DNA from: Dehalococcoidia bacterium
GTDB taxonomy: Bacteria; Chloroflexota; Dehalococcoidia; UBA6926
Reading direction: 5' to 3'
Assembly: GCA_030754805.1 (NCBI GenBank)
Contig: JASLZO010000036.1
Span: 1-8,837 of the forward strand
Length of the DNA: 8,837 nucleotides
Part shown: one piece after another, positions 1 to 5,747 of the stretch
How the letters are laid out: the number at the start of each line of letters is the position of its first letter
Position numbering within the stretch: the stretch's first letter is position 1
Notes under the pieces: generated by a model
Database searches by the model: none
Told to the model about the DNA's origin: nothing
The model's input: only the letters and a program-made list of their open reading frames with translations
Position numbers and translations under genes: made by a program

Positions 1-1
1 G

Positions 2-322
2 GTCAGCGGGGGGCGAGCGTTATTCGAAGCTCTCGACTGTGCGACGTGCCATCCGGGGCCGCTGTATACCGATGTTTCGTTGCACGACGTGGGTACCGGC
101 GATCCGGCGTTGGAACGGAACTCGCATGGGCGCCGGACGAGTTTCGATACGCCGGGGTTACGCGGGGTCCGGATGACGGCGCCGTATTTCCACGACGGAA
201 GTGCGCCGACGTTGAGGGCGGTGTTCGACGGGCGCGCTTCTTCTGACCCGGCTCACGCGGTTGGGGGGCGGATCAGTTCGGAGGAATTGGAAGCGTTGGT
301 GGCGTTTTTGCGGACGCTCTAG
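2..322 (+). CDS. c-type cytochrome, di-haem cytochrome c peroxidase-like, C-terminal part
   Basis: The gene is cut by the left edge; 106 codons remain and end in TAG at 320-322. A covalent haem-binding motif CATCH (Cys-Ala-Thr-Cys-His) is encoded at 38-52. About 40 codons later comes the block TPGLRGVRMTAPYFHDGSAP (about 146-205), then a short helix ending EELEALVAFLRTL. In the cytochrome c peroxidase/MauG-like family, the second haem domain has this same order: CxxCH, then 'TPSLRGV..TAPYFHDGS..TL..V'. Such proteins are normally exported and pass electrons to peroxide or other acceptors, but the substrate cannot be told from this fragment. The usual Tyr-Met-His-Asp-Gly is Tyr-Phe-His-Asp-Gly here, so the distal Met ligand is not at that place; the Met encoded at 173-175 is a possible alternative. 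The gene converges on the SRAP gene and the stops overlap. The haem assignment is secure; the subfamily is an inference. Confidence 0.8.
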   Translation, partial: VSGGRALFEALDCATCHPGPLYTDVSLHDVGTGDPALERNSHGRRTSFDTPGLRGVRMTAPYFHDGSAPTLRAVFDGRASSDPAHAVGGRISSEELEALVAFLRTL

Positions 323-1029
323 CGAGGCTGAAGGCGCTCGCCGTCGCGGATCGGTGCAATGCATTCGGGGACGTCGTTGCGGGTTGAATTGACGGCGGTG
401 GAGACGGCGAATGCGTCCATCTCCGAGGCGGGGTACGGGGCGAGGAGTTTGGCGAGGTCGTTGGGGTCTCGCGTGGAGGCGTCTACCCAGCGGTCTTCGT
501 CCTCGGGGCGAAGGATGACGGGCATACGATCGTGGACCCGTGCGACCAGGGCGTTGGCCTCGGTGGTGAGGATCGAACAGGTGCGGAGGACAACGTCGGT
601 GTCCGAGGAGCGCCATTCGTCCCAGATGCCCGCGAACGCGAACGGTGCGCCATCACCTAAGACGAACCGGAATGGGTATCGGGCCTTGCCCTCCTTGCGC
701 CATTCGTAGAAGCCATCGGCGACGATGAGGCAGCGGCGGCGCTCCATATGAACACGGAACGAGTAGTTTCGTGCGGCCGTCTCGGCGCGAACGTTGATGA
801 GCTGGGCCCCGCTCTTCGCGTCTTTTGCGTTGTACGGCACAAGTCCCCACTTGAGCATCTCGCCATGGGGCTGTTGGCCGGCGCCGCGGTCACCTTCGTC
901 GGTGACGGTGAGGACGGGGTCGGCCGGGGCGATGTTGAACCGGGCCTGATAGGCCAGGTTCTCGTCTCGGAGGGGGAAGCGAGTCCAGAGGTCGCCGAGG
1001 GCGGTGGTGATGCTGTATCTGCCACACAT
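319..1029 (-). CDS. yedK: SOS response-associated peptidase (SRAP), YedK/HMCES family
   Basis: This 236-residue protein is full length for the family. SRAP proteins sense abasic sites in single-stranded DNA: after the initiator Met is removed, the Cys at position 2 forms a stable thiazolidine crosslink with the lesion and shields it from cleavage. All key residues are visible: MCGRYS at the N-terminus with Cys2; RFNIAPAD (30-37); LKWGLVP (59-65); LINVRAET with Asn79 (77-84); CLIVADGFYEW with Glu109 (100-110); and HDRMPVIL with His166 (166-173). The start at 1029 is fixed by the need for Met-Cys. There is no clear Shine-Dalgarno sequence in front of it. The MFS gene ends 34 bp upstream on the same strand, so the two may share a transcript. 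I see no LexA-type operator nearby. The stop TAG (321-319) overlaps the stop of the convergent cytochrome gene. Confidence 0.95.
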   Translation of the reverse strand: MCGRYSITTALGDLWTRFPLRDENLAYQARFNIAPADPVLTVTDEGDRGAGQQPHGEMLKWGLVPYNAKDAKSGAQLINVRAETAARNYSFRVHMERRRCLIVADGFYEWRKEGKARYPFRFVLGDGAPFAFAGIWDEWRSSDTDVVLRTCSILTTEANALVARVHDRMPVILRPEDEDRWVDASTRDPNDLAKLLAPYPASEMDAFAVSTAVNSTRNDVPECIAPIRDGERLQPR

Positions 1030-1063
1030 GATGCGTTCAGATTAGGCCGATTGGGGGGCCGGG

Positions 1064-2410
1064 TCAGGCGGCCGACAACCGGGGCCGCCTCATCGTCACC
1101 ACTAGGCCAAAGCACAGGGCCAGCGGCACGAAGAGGATGACGAACGCTGTGTCGTAGGTGCCGTAACGGTCGAACATCCACCCGACGAAGAGCGGAGAGA
1201 GGATGCCGCCGAACGCTGAGAGACCCATCTGGAGGCCCATGAGGCGTCCAAAGATGCTGCGGCCCCAGTACTCGCCCTGGAGGGCAAGTCGGCTGGGGGT
1301 CGTTGCACCCCAGCCGGCACCGTGGATCAGCGCATATGGCAGTGCCTCCGCGAAGTTGTCGGCAGTGACTAGGAAACCAATACCGACCATCTGAACGATG
1401 ATTGACCCACCGAAGATGAGTCGCTTGTCGAACTTGTCCGCGAGATAGCCTCCGACGATGCGGCCGGGGATGCTGCCAATCCCCCAGAGGAGGACGACCG
1501 AACCCGCGACGGACGGTGTGAGCCCGTAGGACTTGAGGGCCGGGATCTGGAAGATGACGAGGGCGGAGAACCCGGCGCTCTGGATCGATGTGGCGATGAC
1601 ATACTGCCAGTAGCTCCGCATGCGGAGCACGGCGCGGATTTCGAAGTTGACCTCCGACTGGGCAGCGGTAGGCAGAGCGGCGTGCTCCCCTCCAGGCGAC
1701 GGATCGTCGTCGCGGGCGCCAGGATCAGCGTTTGGTCCCCGTTCGACGGGAAGGTCTCCGTCCGGCAGGAGACCGACGTCCTCCGGTCGATGGCGGAAGA
1801 CCAACGAGAGCGGGATGCAGACGATCCACATGCCAACGCCGACGAGTGCAAGAGTATCGCGCCAGCCGATCTGTTCGATCGACCAGACGAGCAGGGTGAC
1901 GAGGAGGGTCGAGAACCCGGGGCCAAGGAAGACGATGGCCAGGGCACGGCCTCGGTACCGGATGAACCAGTTCGATACCGCCGTGCTGATGACGAGGAAT
2001 GACCCGGCGCCCAAGCCCAGCGCGAGGAAGAGGTACGCCGCGTAGAACTGGAACACGTTGGTGGCGCGCGAAACGAGGATGAATCCCAGCCCGGCAATGG
2101 CGAATCCCACGATGAGGATGATCCTGGGGCCGATACGGTCGACTAGGAAACCGATGATGGGGCCCATGATTCCTGATTCAAGGCGCTGGACCGACACGGC
2201 GCCGGCAACAACCGCCCGGCTGCCATTAGCGACGGAGTCCGCTATCTGGTCGATGAACGCCGAGAAGCCGTAGAACCCAACTCCGGTGGAGTAGAACATC
2301 ATCCAGAACCCCGACGCGACGATGTACCAACCGCGGAAGACTCGGGGAGTAGCGCGCGATGCGTCCGGCGCTACGACCCCATCCTCCGTCGCGTCGACCG
2401 TATCCGCCAT
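1064..2410 (-). CDS. major facilitator superfamily transporter
   Basis: This is a 448-residue integral membrane carrier with the usual MFS length and 12-helix layout in two halves. A short hydrophilic tail (1-25) leads into helix 1 (FRGWYIVASGFWMMFY, about 25-40). The loop after helix 2 carries the MFS motif A form GFLVDRIGPR (87-96), repeated in weaker form as LADKFDKRL in the second half. Helices 4-5 include RGRALAIVFLGPGFS (153-167). A long acidic and Pro-rich cytoplasmic loop (about 208-255, starting RPEDVGLLPDGD) joins the halves. The arrangement resembles the monocarboxylate/oxalate-formate type MFS branch, but the substrate cannot be assigned. The ATG at 2410 follows a G-rich stretch (GGGGGGTAGG) that may serve as ribosome binding site. 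Upstream lie a candidate promoter and inverted repeats; downstream, yedK follows after 34 bp. Confidence 0.9.
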   Translation of the reverse strand: MADTVDATEDGVVAPDASRATPRVFRGWYIVASGFWMMFYSTGVGFYGFSAFIDQIADSVANGSRAVVAGAVSVQRLESGIMGPIIGFLVDRIGPRIILIVGFAIAGLGFILVSRATNVFQFYAAYLFLALGLGAGSFLVISTAVSNWFIRYRGRALAIVFLGPGFSTLLVTLLVWSIEQIGWRDTLALVGVGMWIVCIPLSLVFRHRPEDVGLLPDGDLPVERGPNADPGARDDDPSPGGEHAALPTAAQSEVNFEIRAVLRMRSYWQYVIATSIQSAGFSALVIFQIPALKSYGLTPSVAGSVVLLWGIGSIPGRIVGGYLADKFDKRLIFGGSIIVQMVGIGFLVTADNFAEALPYALIHGAGWGATTPSRLALQGEYWGRSIFGRLMGLQMGLSAFGGILSPLFVGWMFDRYGTYDTAFVILFVPLALCFGLVVTMRRPRLSAA

Positions 2411-2868
2411 CGACGCCTACCCCCCGTGGTGGCTGTCCCGACCAGTTATCGGAGTCTGGTAATGCTCCCGAACGGTGTCAAGCATGCGACACGCGTGGCA
2501 ATTGGACGGTAGGGGACCGTGAGGCAAGAATGGACGACCGTGACGGCTTCGACCGACAGTTCCCACGATGAAGCGTTCAGTGCGGTGGCCGCGCCGTCAA
2601 GTGCTCTCGCGAGCGCCGAAACCCACGACGAGCGGATGCGGCTGATTACGCTGATCCAGATTGCGGACGACGGGTTGGTTTCGACTCGACTGGTGGGGAA
2701 CCCACTCCGGACCATGGGAGCGGTATGGGGATCATGCGGGGGCGGATGGATTCGATCTATGGGCGGGTATTAGTTACGAGTTCGGTTAGTGAAAGGACGG
2801 TGGTCCGGTTCCGGGTGCCGGTGGAGCGGGAGTAGGTTTCAGCCAGAGGAAATTGGCCCTCGGTTACG
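2411..2868. other. gene-poor gap between MFS gene and trmI
   Basis: I see no convincing gene in these 458 bases. Two open frames overlap on opposite strands. The plus one (2519-2773, GTG start, 84 codons) has fairly high GC in third positions up to about 2715 and a plausible stretch ETHDERMRLITLIQIADDG, but I recognise no family; it could be a small hypothetical protein or a gene remnant. The minus one (2446-2715) looks like its shadow. The left part (2441-2520) holds three short inverted repeats: ACCAG-N10-CTGGT (2441-2460), GTGTC-N8-GACAC (2475-2492) and ACGGT-N5-ACCGT (2506-2520). The right part (2774-2868) shows nothing I can name. Confidence 0.5.
2453..2481 (-). promoter_or_regulatory. 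candidate promoter for the MFS gene
   Basis: Read on the minus strand there is a perfect -35 hexamer TTGACA (2481-2476), a 17-base spacer, and a weak -10 CAGACT (2458-2453; 3 of 6 matches). The predicted start lies about 35 bases before the MFS ATG. The inverted repeat ACCAG-N10-CTGGT (2441-2460) covers the -10 and start region, where a repressor could act. The weak -10 keeps confidence low. Confidence 0.3.
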
Positions 2869-3717
2869 CTATTCGAGAGACGTGTGGGTCGTTGAGTCGT
2901 CGTCGATTTGATACGCCAATCGGCGGGCGGTGGTTACGAAGCCAGTGTGGGCGACCATTCTGTGCGCGGGGCGCATGGTCATGGGGCCGGAGTCCCATTC
3001 ACGGAAGATGATCTCGAACTGCTCGACCATGCCGAAGGCGGGAGTGACGTCCAGGGTCTGTGCTATGTGGTGGAGCTGGATGGTGGTTGGGAGGAAGCAG
3101 GCGAAGATTCCACCGGGGCGCAGGGCCAGTTCGGCGTTCGGGACGGCCTCCCAGGGTTCGGGGACGTCGAGCACCATACGGTCGACTTTCCGGTCGACAA
3201 TCGGCTCATAAAGGCTCCCCTCTCTCGCTTCCAACCGGGCTGCCAACCCGGGCTGTACGAATGCGCGAATGTTGTCCAGCGCCTTCACGGCGAATTCAGG
3301 CCGGACGTCATACGAGGTGACGTGGCCTAGCTCGCCGACGGCGCGCAGGAGTGCGATGGTGAGCGCACCGGACCCCGTTCCGCCCTCGACGACGGTGGCG
3401 CCGGGGTAGATGTCGGCATAAGTGATAATCGCCCCGAGGTCCTTCGGGTAGATGGGGGTCGCGGACCGGCCCATCGAGAGAATGTAATCCCCAAGCGTGG
3501 GCCGGACGATTAAGTACGCGGCGCCGCCCGCGGTTTTCAGATTGGTGCCCTCCGGAGCGCCGATGATTTCCACGTGGGGCAGTGCTCCCGTGTGGGTGTG
3601 GAGAGTCCCATCGTCGACCAGCGTAATGAGACGCCGCCGCCCTTTGCGGTCGATGAGGAGGGCCAAGTCCCCGGCCTGAAACAGGTTTGTGTCGGCGGTG
3701 AATTCGGAATCGGTCAC
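2869..3717 (-). CDS. trmI: tRNA (adenine(58)-N1)-methyltransferase TrmI
   Basis: This 282-residue class I SAM-dependent methyltransferase makes m1A58 in the T-loop of tRNAs, which stabilises tRNA structure; in bacteria it acts as a homotetramer. The N-terminal small domain (about 11-75) contains FQAGDLALLIDRKGRR, typical of TrmI. The Rossmann domain follows: motif I VVEGGTGSGALT (109-120) binds SAM, YDVRPEFAV (136-144) carries the acidic ribose-binding position, and LDVPEPW (183-189) is the family's catalytic-site signature (often LDLPEPW). The C-terminal RPAHRMVAHTGFVTTARR is also characteristic. The start is GTG at 3717; no in-frame ATG lies upstream and there is no clear Shine-Dalgarno sequence, so a nearby alternative start is possible. 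The gene lies 67 bp downstream of the 5S rRNA gene on the same strand, with a hairpin between them. It ends with TAG at 2871-2869. Confidence 0.95.
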   Translation of the reverse strand: MTDSEFTADTNLFQAGDLALLIDRKGRRRLITLVDDGTLHTHTGALPHVEIIGAPEGTNLKTAGGAAYLIVRPTLGDYILSMGRSATPIYPKDLGAIITYADIYPGATVVEGGTGSGALTIALLRAVGELGHVTSYDVRPEFAVKALDNIRAFVQPGLAARLEAREGSLYEPIVDRKVDRMVLDVPEPWEAVPNAELALRPGGIFACFLPTTIQLHHIAQTLDVTPAFGMVEQFEIIFREWDSGPMTMRPAHRMVAHTGFVTTARRLAYQIDDDSTTHTSLE

Positions 3718-3739
3718 GTTGAGACCGGAAACGGAAACG

Positions 3740-3768
3740 CCGCCCGGACCATAATGGTGCGCGGACGG
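3740..3768 (-). terminator. hairpin between 5S rRNA and trmI, probable terminator
   Basis: On the minus strand a 29-base element folds with a 7-pair basal stem (one G-T pair), two single-base C bulges, and a further five pairs closing on a 3-base loop. It begins about 17 bases past the 3' end of the 5S gene and is followed by CGTTTCCGTTT, a broken T-rich run rather than a true poly-T. Its position fits a terminator for the 5S transcript or an attenuator before trmI. The missing T-tract leaves real doubt. Confidence 0.45.
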
Positions 3769-3784
3769 CGATAGCTTCCGTAAG

Positions 3785-3907
3785 AGCCCCGGCAGCGACC
3801 TATTTTCCTCAGAGGACTGCTCCCCCAGTATCGTCGGCGCTGAAGCGTTTCACTTCCGTGTTCGGGATGGGAACGGGTGGGTCAACTTCGCTAGAGCCAC
3901 CGAGGCA
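3785..3907 (-). rRNA. rrf: 5S ribosomal RNA, solitary gene
   Basis: Read on the minus strand this is a full 5S rRNA of about 121-123 bases. The ends pair as helix I: GCCTCGG (3906-3900) with CCGGGGC (3792-3786), seven pairs including one U-G. The interior shows the universally conserved block CCCATCCCGAACACGGAAGT, then GAAACGCTTCAGCGCCGA and the loop E/helix IV region. No 23S 3' end is present upstream; the next feature on that side, only about 105 bp away, is a protein gene. It is therefore not part of a local 16S-23S-5S operon. An extended -10 element sits at the right distance for its own transcription. Exact mature ends are estimated from helix I. Confidence 0.95.
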
Positions 3908-3916
3908 TCACTGACG

Positions 3917-3925
3917 ATTGTAGCA
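3917..3925 (-). promoter_or_regulatory. extended -10 promoter of the 5S rRNA gene
   Basis: On the minus strand the sequence TGCTACAAT forms an extended -10 (TGn plus TACAAT, 5 of 6 matches to TATAAT). It ends 9 bases before the mature 5' end of the 5S RNA, so transcription would start close to the mature end. No good -35 is visible 16-18 bases upstream, which is acceptable for extended -10 promoters. Confidence 0.55.
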
Positions 3926-3973
3926 CCGGTGGGGAGGGCCGATTTGGCGCGTCGCGGCGTCGATTTGCCGCTC

Positions 3974-4001
3974 TCCCTTCAACGGGCTCAGGGCGAACGG
4001 G
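3974..4001. repeat. dispersed short repeat, copy A (CCCTTCRAC..GCTCAGGGCGAACGG type)
   Basis: This stretch matches the widespread intergenic repeat of form CCCTTCGACAAGCTCAGGGC followed by GAACGG, with a few changes (CCCTTCAACGGGCTCAGGGC). It can form a small CCCT/AGGG hairpin. It lies between the stop of the membrane-protein gene and the 5S promoter. Two related copies occur at 7309-7333 and 7398-7424. Its function is unknown; it may help end the upstream transcript. Confidence 0.6.
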
Positions 4002-4012
4002 AAGTAGGCGGG

Positions 4013-4735
4013 TCAGGGGCGGATAACGGCGACGGCGGTCGAGGCTATGACGGTCGAGTAGACGAACCAGATGAGGATCTGGCCGCGGAGGAGGTTCCGG
4101 AACATCCTGGCCTCGCGATCGGGGGTGCTGCCGTGTTCGACCACCTCCGCGAGCGTCGTCCGCCAGGTCGCGGGACGGAAGCGGAACCACATCACGGCGA
4201 CGCGTCCCATGCCGAACAGGAAGACTTTCCATTTGAGCCACGACGCAGAGAGTGGATCATCTGCGAGCAGAACGATGGCGCCGTAAGCGAGGACGCCAGC
4301 CAGGATGATGAGCACGAACGTGGTATCTACGCGGCGGACGGTGCGGAGGTAGGTCGCGACGGAGGGGCTCGGTCTGACTCCCAGTGGCAAGCGGTATGTC
4401 TGCAGGAACGAGTGTACCAACACCACCGACCAAGTAATCCCGTAGACCCAGACGAGGGTGGAGATCGCTGGTCCGAAACTCCCCAGGGTGTCGTTCAGTC
4501 CCCACCCCAGGTATAGCAGGCTGAAGGTGATCGGGACGATCAGGACAACATCGACGCGGACGACGAGGTCCAGCGCACTGCCGATGCGGCCCATGTGCCA
4601 CCGCGTCTCGGGCGGGAGGTGGGAACTCTTGACGATCAGCCAGGCCGAGTACGCGACGCCAATGTCCGTGCCGATCCAGAACACGCCCTGGAAGATGTGA
4701 AGGATCTTGAGGACGTCGTAGAGCGTGGTCACCAT
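4013..4735 (-). CDS. multi-pass membrane protein of unknown function
   Basis: I do not recognise a named family with certainty. The 240-residue protein has about five or six membrane segments: 8-28 (LKILHIFQGVFWIGTDIGVAY), about 60-79, 91-113, 136-157, a weaker one near 165-185 (WLKWKVFLFGMGRVAVMWF), and 218-237. The first segment has the pattern Lys-x-x-His-x(6)-Trp-x-Gly (His13, Trp20), which resembles the first helix of CopD/DUF2269/HemJ-like membrane proteins, some of which bind haem or copper; a role of that kind is only a suggestion. Loops on one side are rich in Arg and Lys. The ATG at 4735 is the natural start; the region before it has no obvious Shine-Dalgarno but holds a good -10 (TATGAT) and two palindromes. 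It is divergent from the deacetylase remnant, and the 5S gene follows about 105 bp downstream. Confidence 0.8.
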   Translation of the reverse strand: MVTTLYDVLKILHIFQGVFWIGTDIGVAYSAWLIVKSSHLPPETRWHMGRIGSALDLVVRVDVVLIVPITFSLLYLGWGLNDTLGSFGPAISTLVWVYGITWSVVLVHSFLQTYRLPLGVRPSPSVATYLRTVRRVDTTFVLIILAGVLAYGAIVLLADDPLSASWLKWKVFLFGMGRVAVMWFRFRPATWRTTLAEVVEHGSTPDREARMFRNLLRGQILIWFVYSTVIASTAVAVIRP

Positions 4736-4740
4736 GGTTC

Positions 4741-4777
4741 AGCCGTTTACGGCTTGCGATCATAGGGCCGTTCGGCC
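4741..4777 (-). promoter_or_regulatory. twin palindromes flanking a -10 box in a divergent promoter region
   Basis: Two related palindromes lie in the 107-bp divergent region: AGCCGT-TT-ACGGCT (4741-4754) and GGCCG-TT-CGGCC (4766-4777), with centres 24 bp apart. Between them, on the minus strand, is TATGAT (4764-4759), a 5-of-6 match to the -10 consensus for the membrane-protein gene. The right palindrome would sit in the -35/-10 spacer and the left one at or just after the start of transcription, as repressor sites often do. No good -35 is seen. They could instead be RNA hairpins. Confidence 0.4.
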
Positions 4778-4829
4778 TCTGTTCGTCCTATCTGAGTGTG
4801 TAGATTCAGTTGTCGCGTTCAATGGATGC

Positions 4830-4834
4830 GGAGG
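4830..4834 (+). promoter_or_regulatory. ribosome binding site deciding the deacetylase remnant start
   Basis: GGAGG is followed by 8 bases and then GTG at 4843, in frame with the conserved N-terminus YDFSPI about seven residues on. The in-frame ATG at 4822 has no such site. Confidence 0.5.
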
Positions 4835-4842
4835 GTATCCGT

Positions 4843-5630
4843 GTGGCGACCAACAATACGCGCTACGACTTCTCGCCGATCACACAACGGCCCGCGTTCC
4901 GATGGCCGAACGGCGAACGCCTAGCTCTCTGGGTATGCGTGAACGTCGAACATTTCAAGCTGGACCTGCCGGCGACGGCACAGCGCGACGGGTCGACGCA
5001 ACTGAAACCGGACGTGATCAACTACGGGTGGCGAGACTATGGGCTGCGAGTCGGGATCTGGCGGATCCTCGAGATCATGGATCGCATGGGCATCCCAGGG
5101 TCGGAACGGAGAGGTGTGCGAGTTTGAGGCGGCGGTGGTCGCGGAGTTGGCGAAGCACGACTGGTGCTTCTTCGGCCACCGGATGACGAACTCCCAGTAC
5201 CTCACCAACCTCTCCGAAGGCGAGGAACGGACCGTAATCCGAGACACCCTGGACACGATCGAAAAGGCAGCCAGGAAACAATCGCTCGGATGGCTGGGAC
5301 CGGGACTCGCTGAGAGTTACCGGACGCCGGAGCTGCTGCTCGAGGCCGGGGTGAAGTACCTCTGCGACTGGGCATCGGACGACCAGCCATTCTGGTTCAA
5401 CGTCGCCGAAGGTCGGCTGGCGTCGGTGCCGTACACGCAACACGTGAACGACCTGCCGATGGTCCCGTCGCAGAAGCGCTCGAACCAGGATTCTAGATTT
5501 CTACCAGCAAATCGTGGAGCAGGCGCTGGCATACATCCGCGGCCACGACGACGTGTGGTTCACGACCGGCGACGAGATCTTCCGCTGGTGGGAGTCCGAG
5601 TTCGGCAGACTTGTAGCGCTTTCGGTTTGA
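4843..5630 (+). pseudogene. polysaccharide deacetylase (PuuE/allantoinase-like CE4 family), frameshifted and internally deleted
   Basis: Three consecutive pieces in three frames make up one broken gene. Piece 1 (4843-5103) encodes YDFSPITQRPAFRWPNGERLALWV...YGWRDYGLRVGIWRILEIMDRMGIPGS. Piece 2 (5105-5488) encodes NGEVCEFEAAVVAELAKHDW, FFGHRMTNSQ, GWLGPGLAESYRTPELL and YLCDWASDDQPFWF. Piece 3 (5496-5630) encodes DFYQQIVEQALAYIRGHDD, VWFTTGDEIFRWW and a TGA stop. Intact relatives are about 280-300 residues. The breaks look like a deletion of about 8 bases at 5103/5104, a 7-base insertion at 5489-5495, and an in-frame loss of about 30 codons near 5520, which removes the conserved His-Pro-Phe region. 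I place the start at GTG 4843 because GGAGG lies 8 bases before it (4830-4834); ATG 4822 is the alternative. Relatives remove N- or C-linked acyl or amide groups from sugars or ureides; this copy is very unlikely to be active. Confidence 0.85.
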
Positions 5631-5649
5631 GGGGGACGGTCTTGGCGAA

Positions 5650-5691
5650 GAGGGGGTCGGCCCCTCACCCTCGCCCTCTCCGGGAGAGAGG
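5650..5691. repeat. GC-rich double hairpin, dispersed repeat of CCCCTCACCCTCGCCCTCTCC type
   Basis: Two hairpins lie in series: GAGGGG-GTCGG-CCCCTC (5650-5666) and CCTCTC-CGGGA-GAGAGG (5675-5691). The stretch resembles the widespread intergenic repeat CCCCTCACCCTCGCCCTCTC seen across many GC-rich environmental genomes. It starts 20 bases after the stop of the deacetylase remnant and lies between the ends of that gene and convergent lysS, so it may act as a two-way terminator, although no T-run follows. Confidence 0.5.
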
Positions 5692-5747
5692 ATCCGGCGT
5701 TTGGCCGCTGACCTCAGCTGCAGAGGCGGAAACTGTGAGTACTTGAA

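Noticed and set aside
2745..2760. Minus-strand GATCGAATCC, also T-loop-like
   Set aside because: The invariant T55 position does not match and no cloverleaf can be drawn around it.
2519..2773. Possible 84-codon small gene on the plus strand
   Set aside because: Third-position GC is suggestive for the first two thirds, but there is no recognised family, the ribosome binding site is too close to the GTG, and the end is Gly/Trp-rich low-quality sequence. Mentioned in the gap description only.
3785..4012. Part of a full rRNA operon
   Set aside because: No 23S or 16S sequence is present; the next gene is a protein gene on the same strand about 105 bp away.
3929..4516. A 195-codon open frame on the plus strand
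   Set aside because: It overlaps the membrane-protein gene in antisense and is rich in Gly, Asp, Glu and Arg in the way shadow frames are; it also starts within a dispersed-repeat region.
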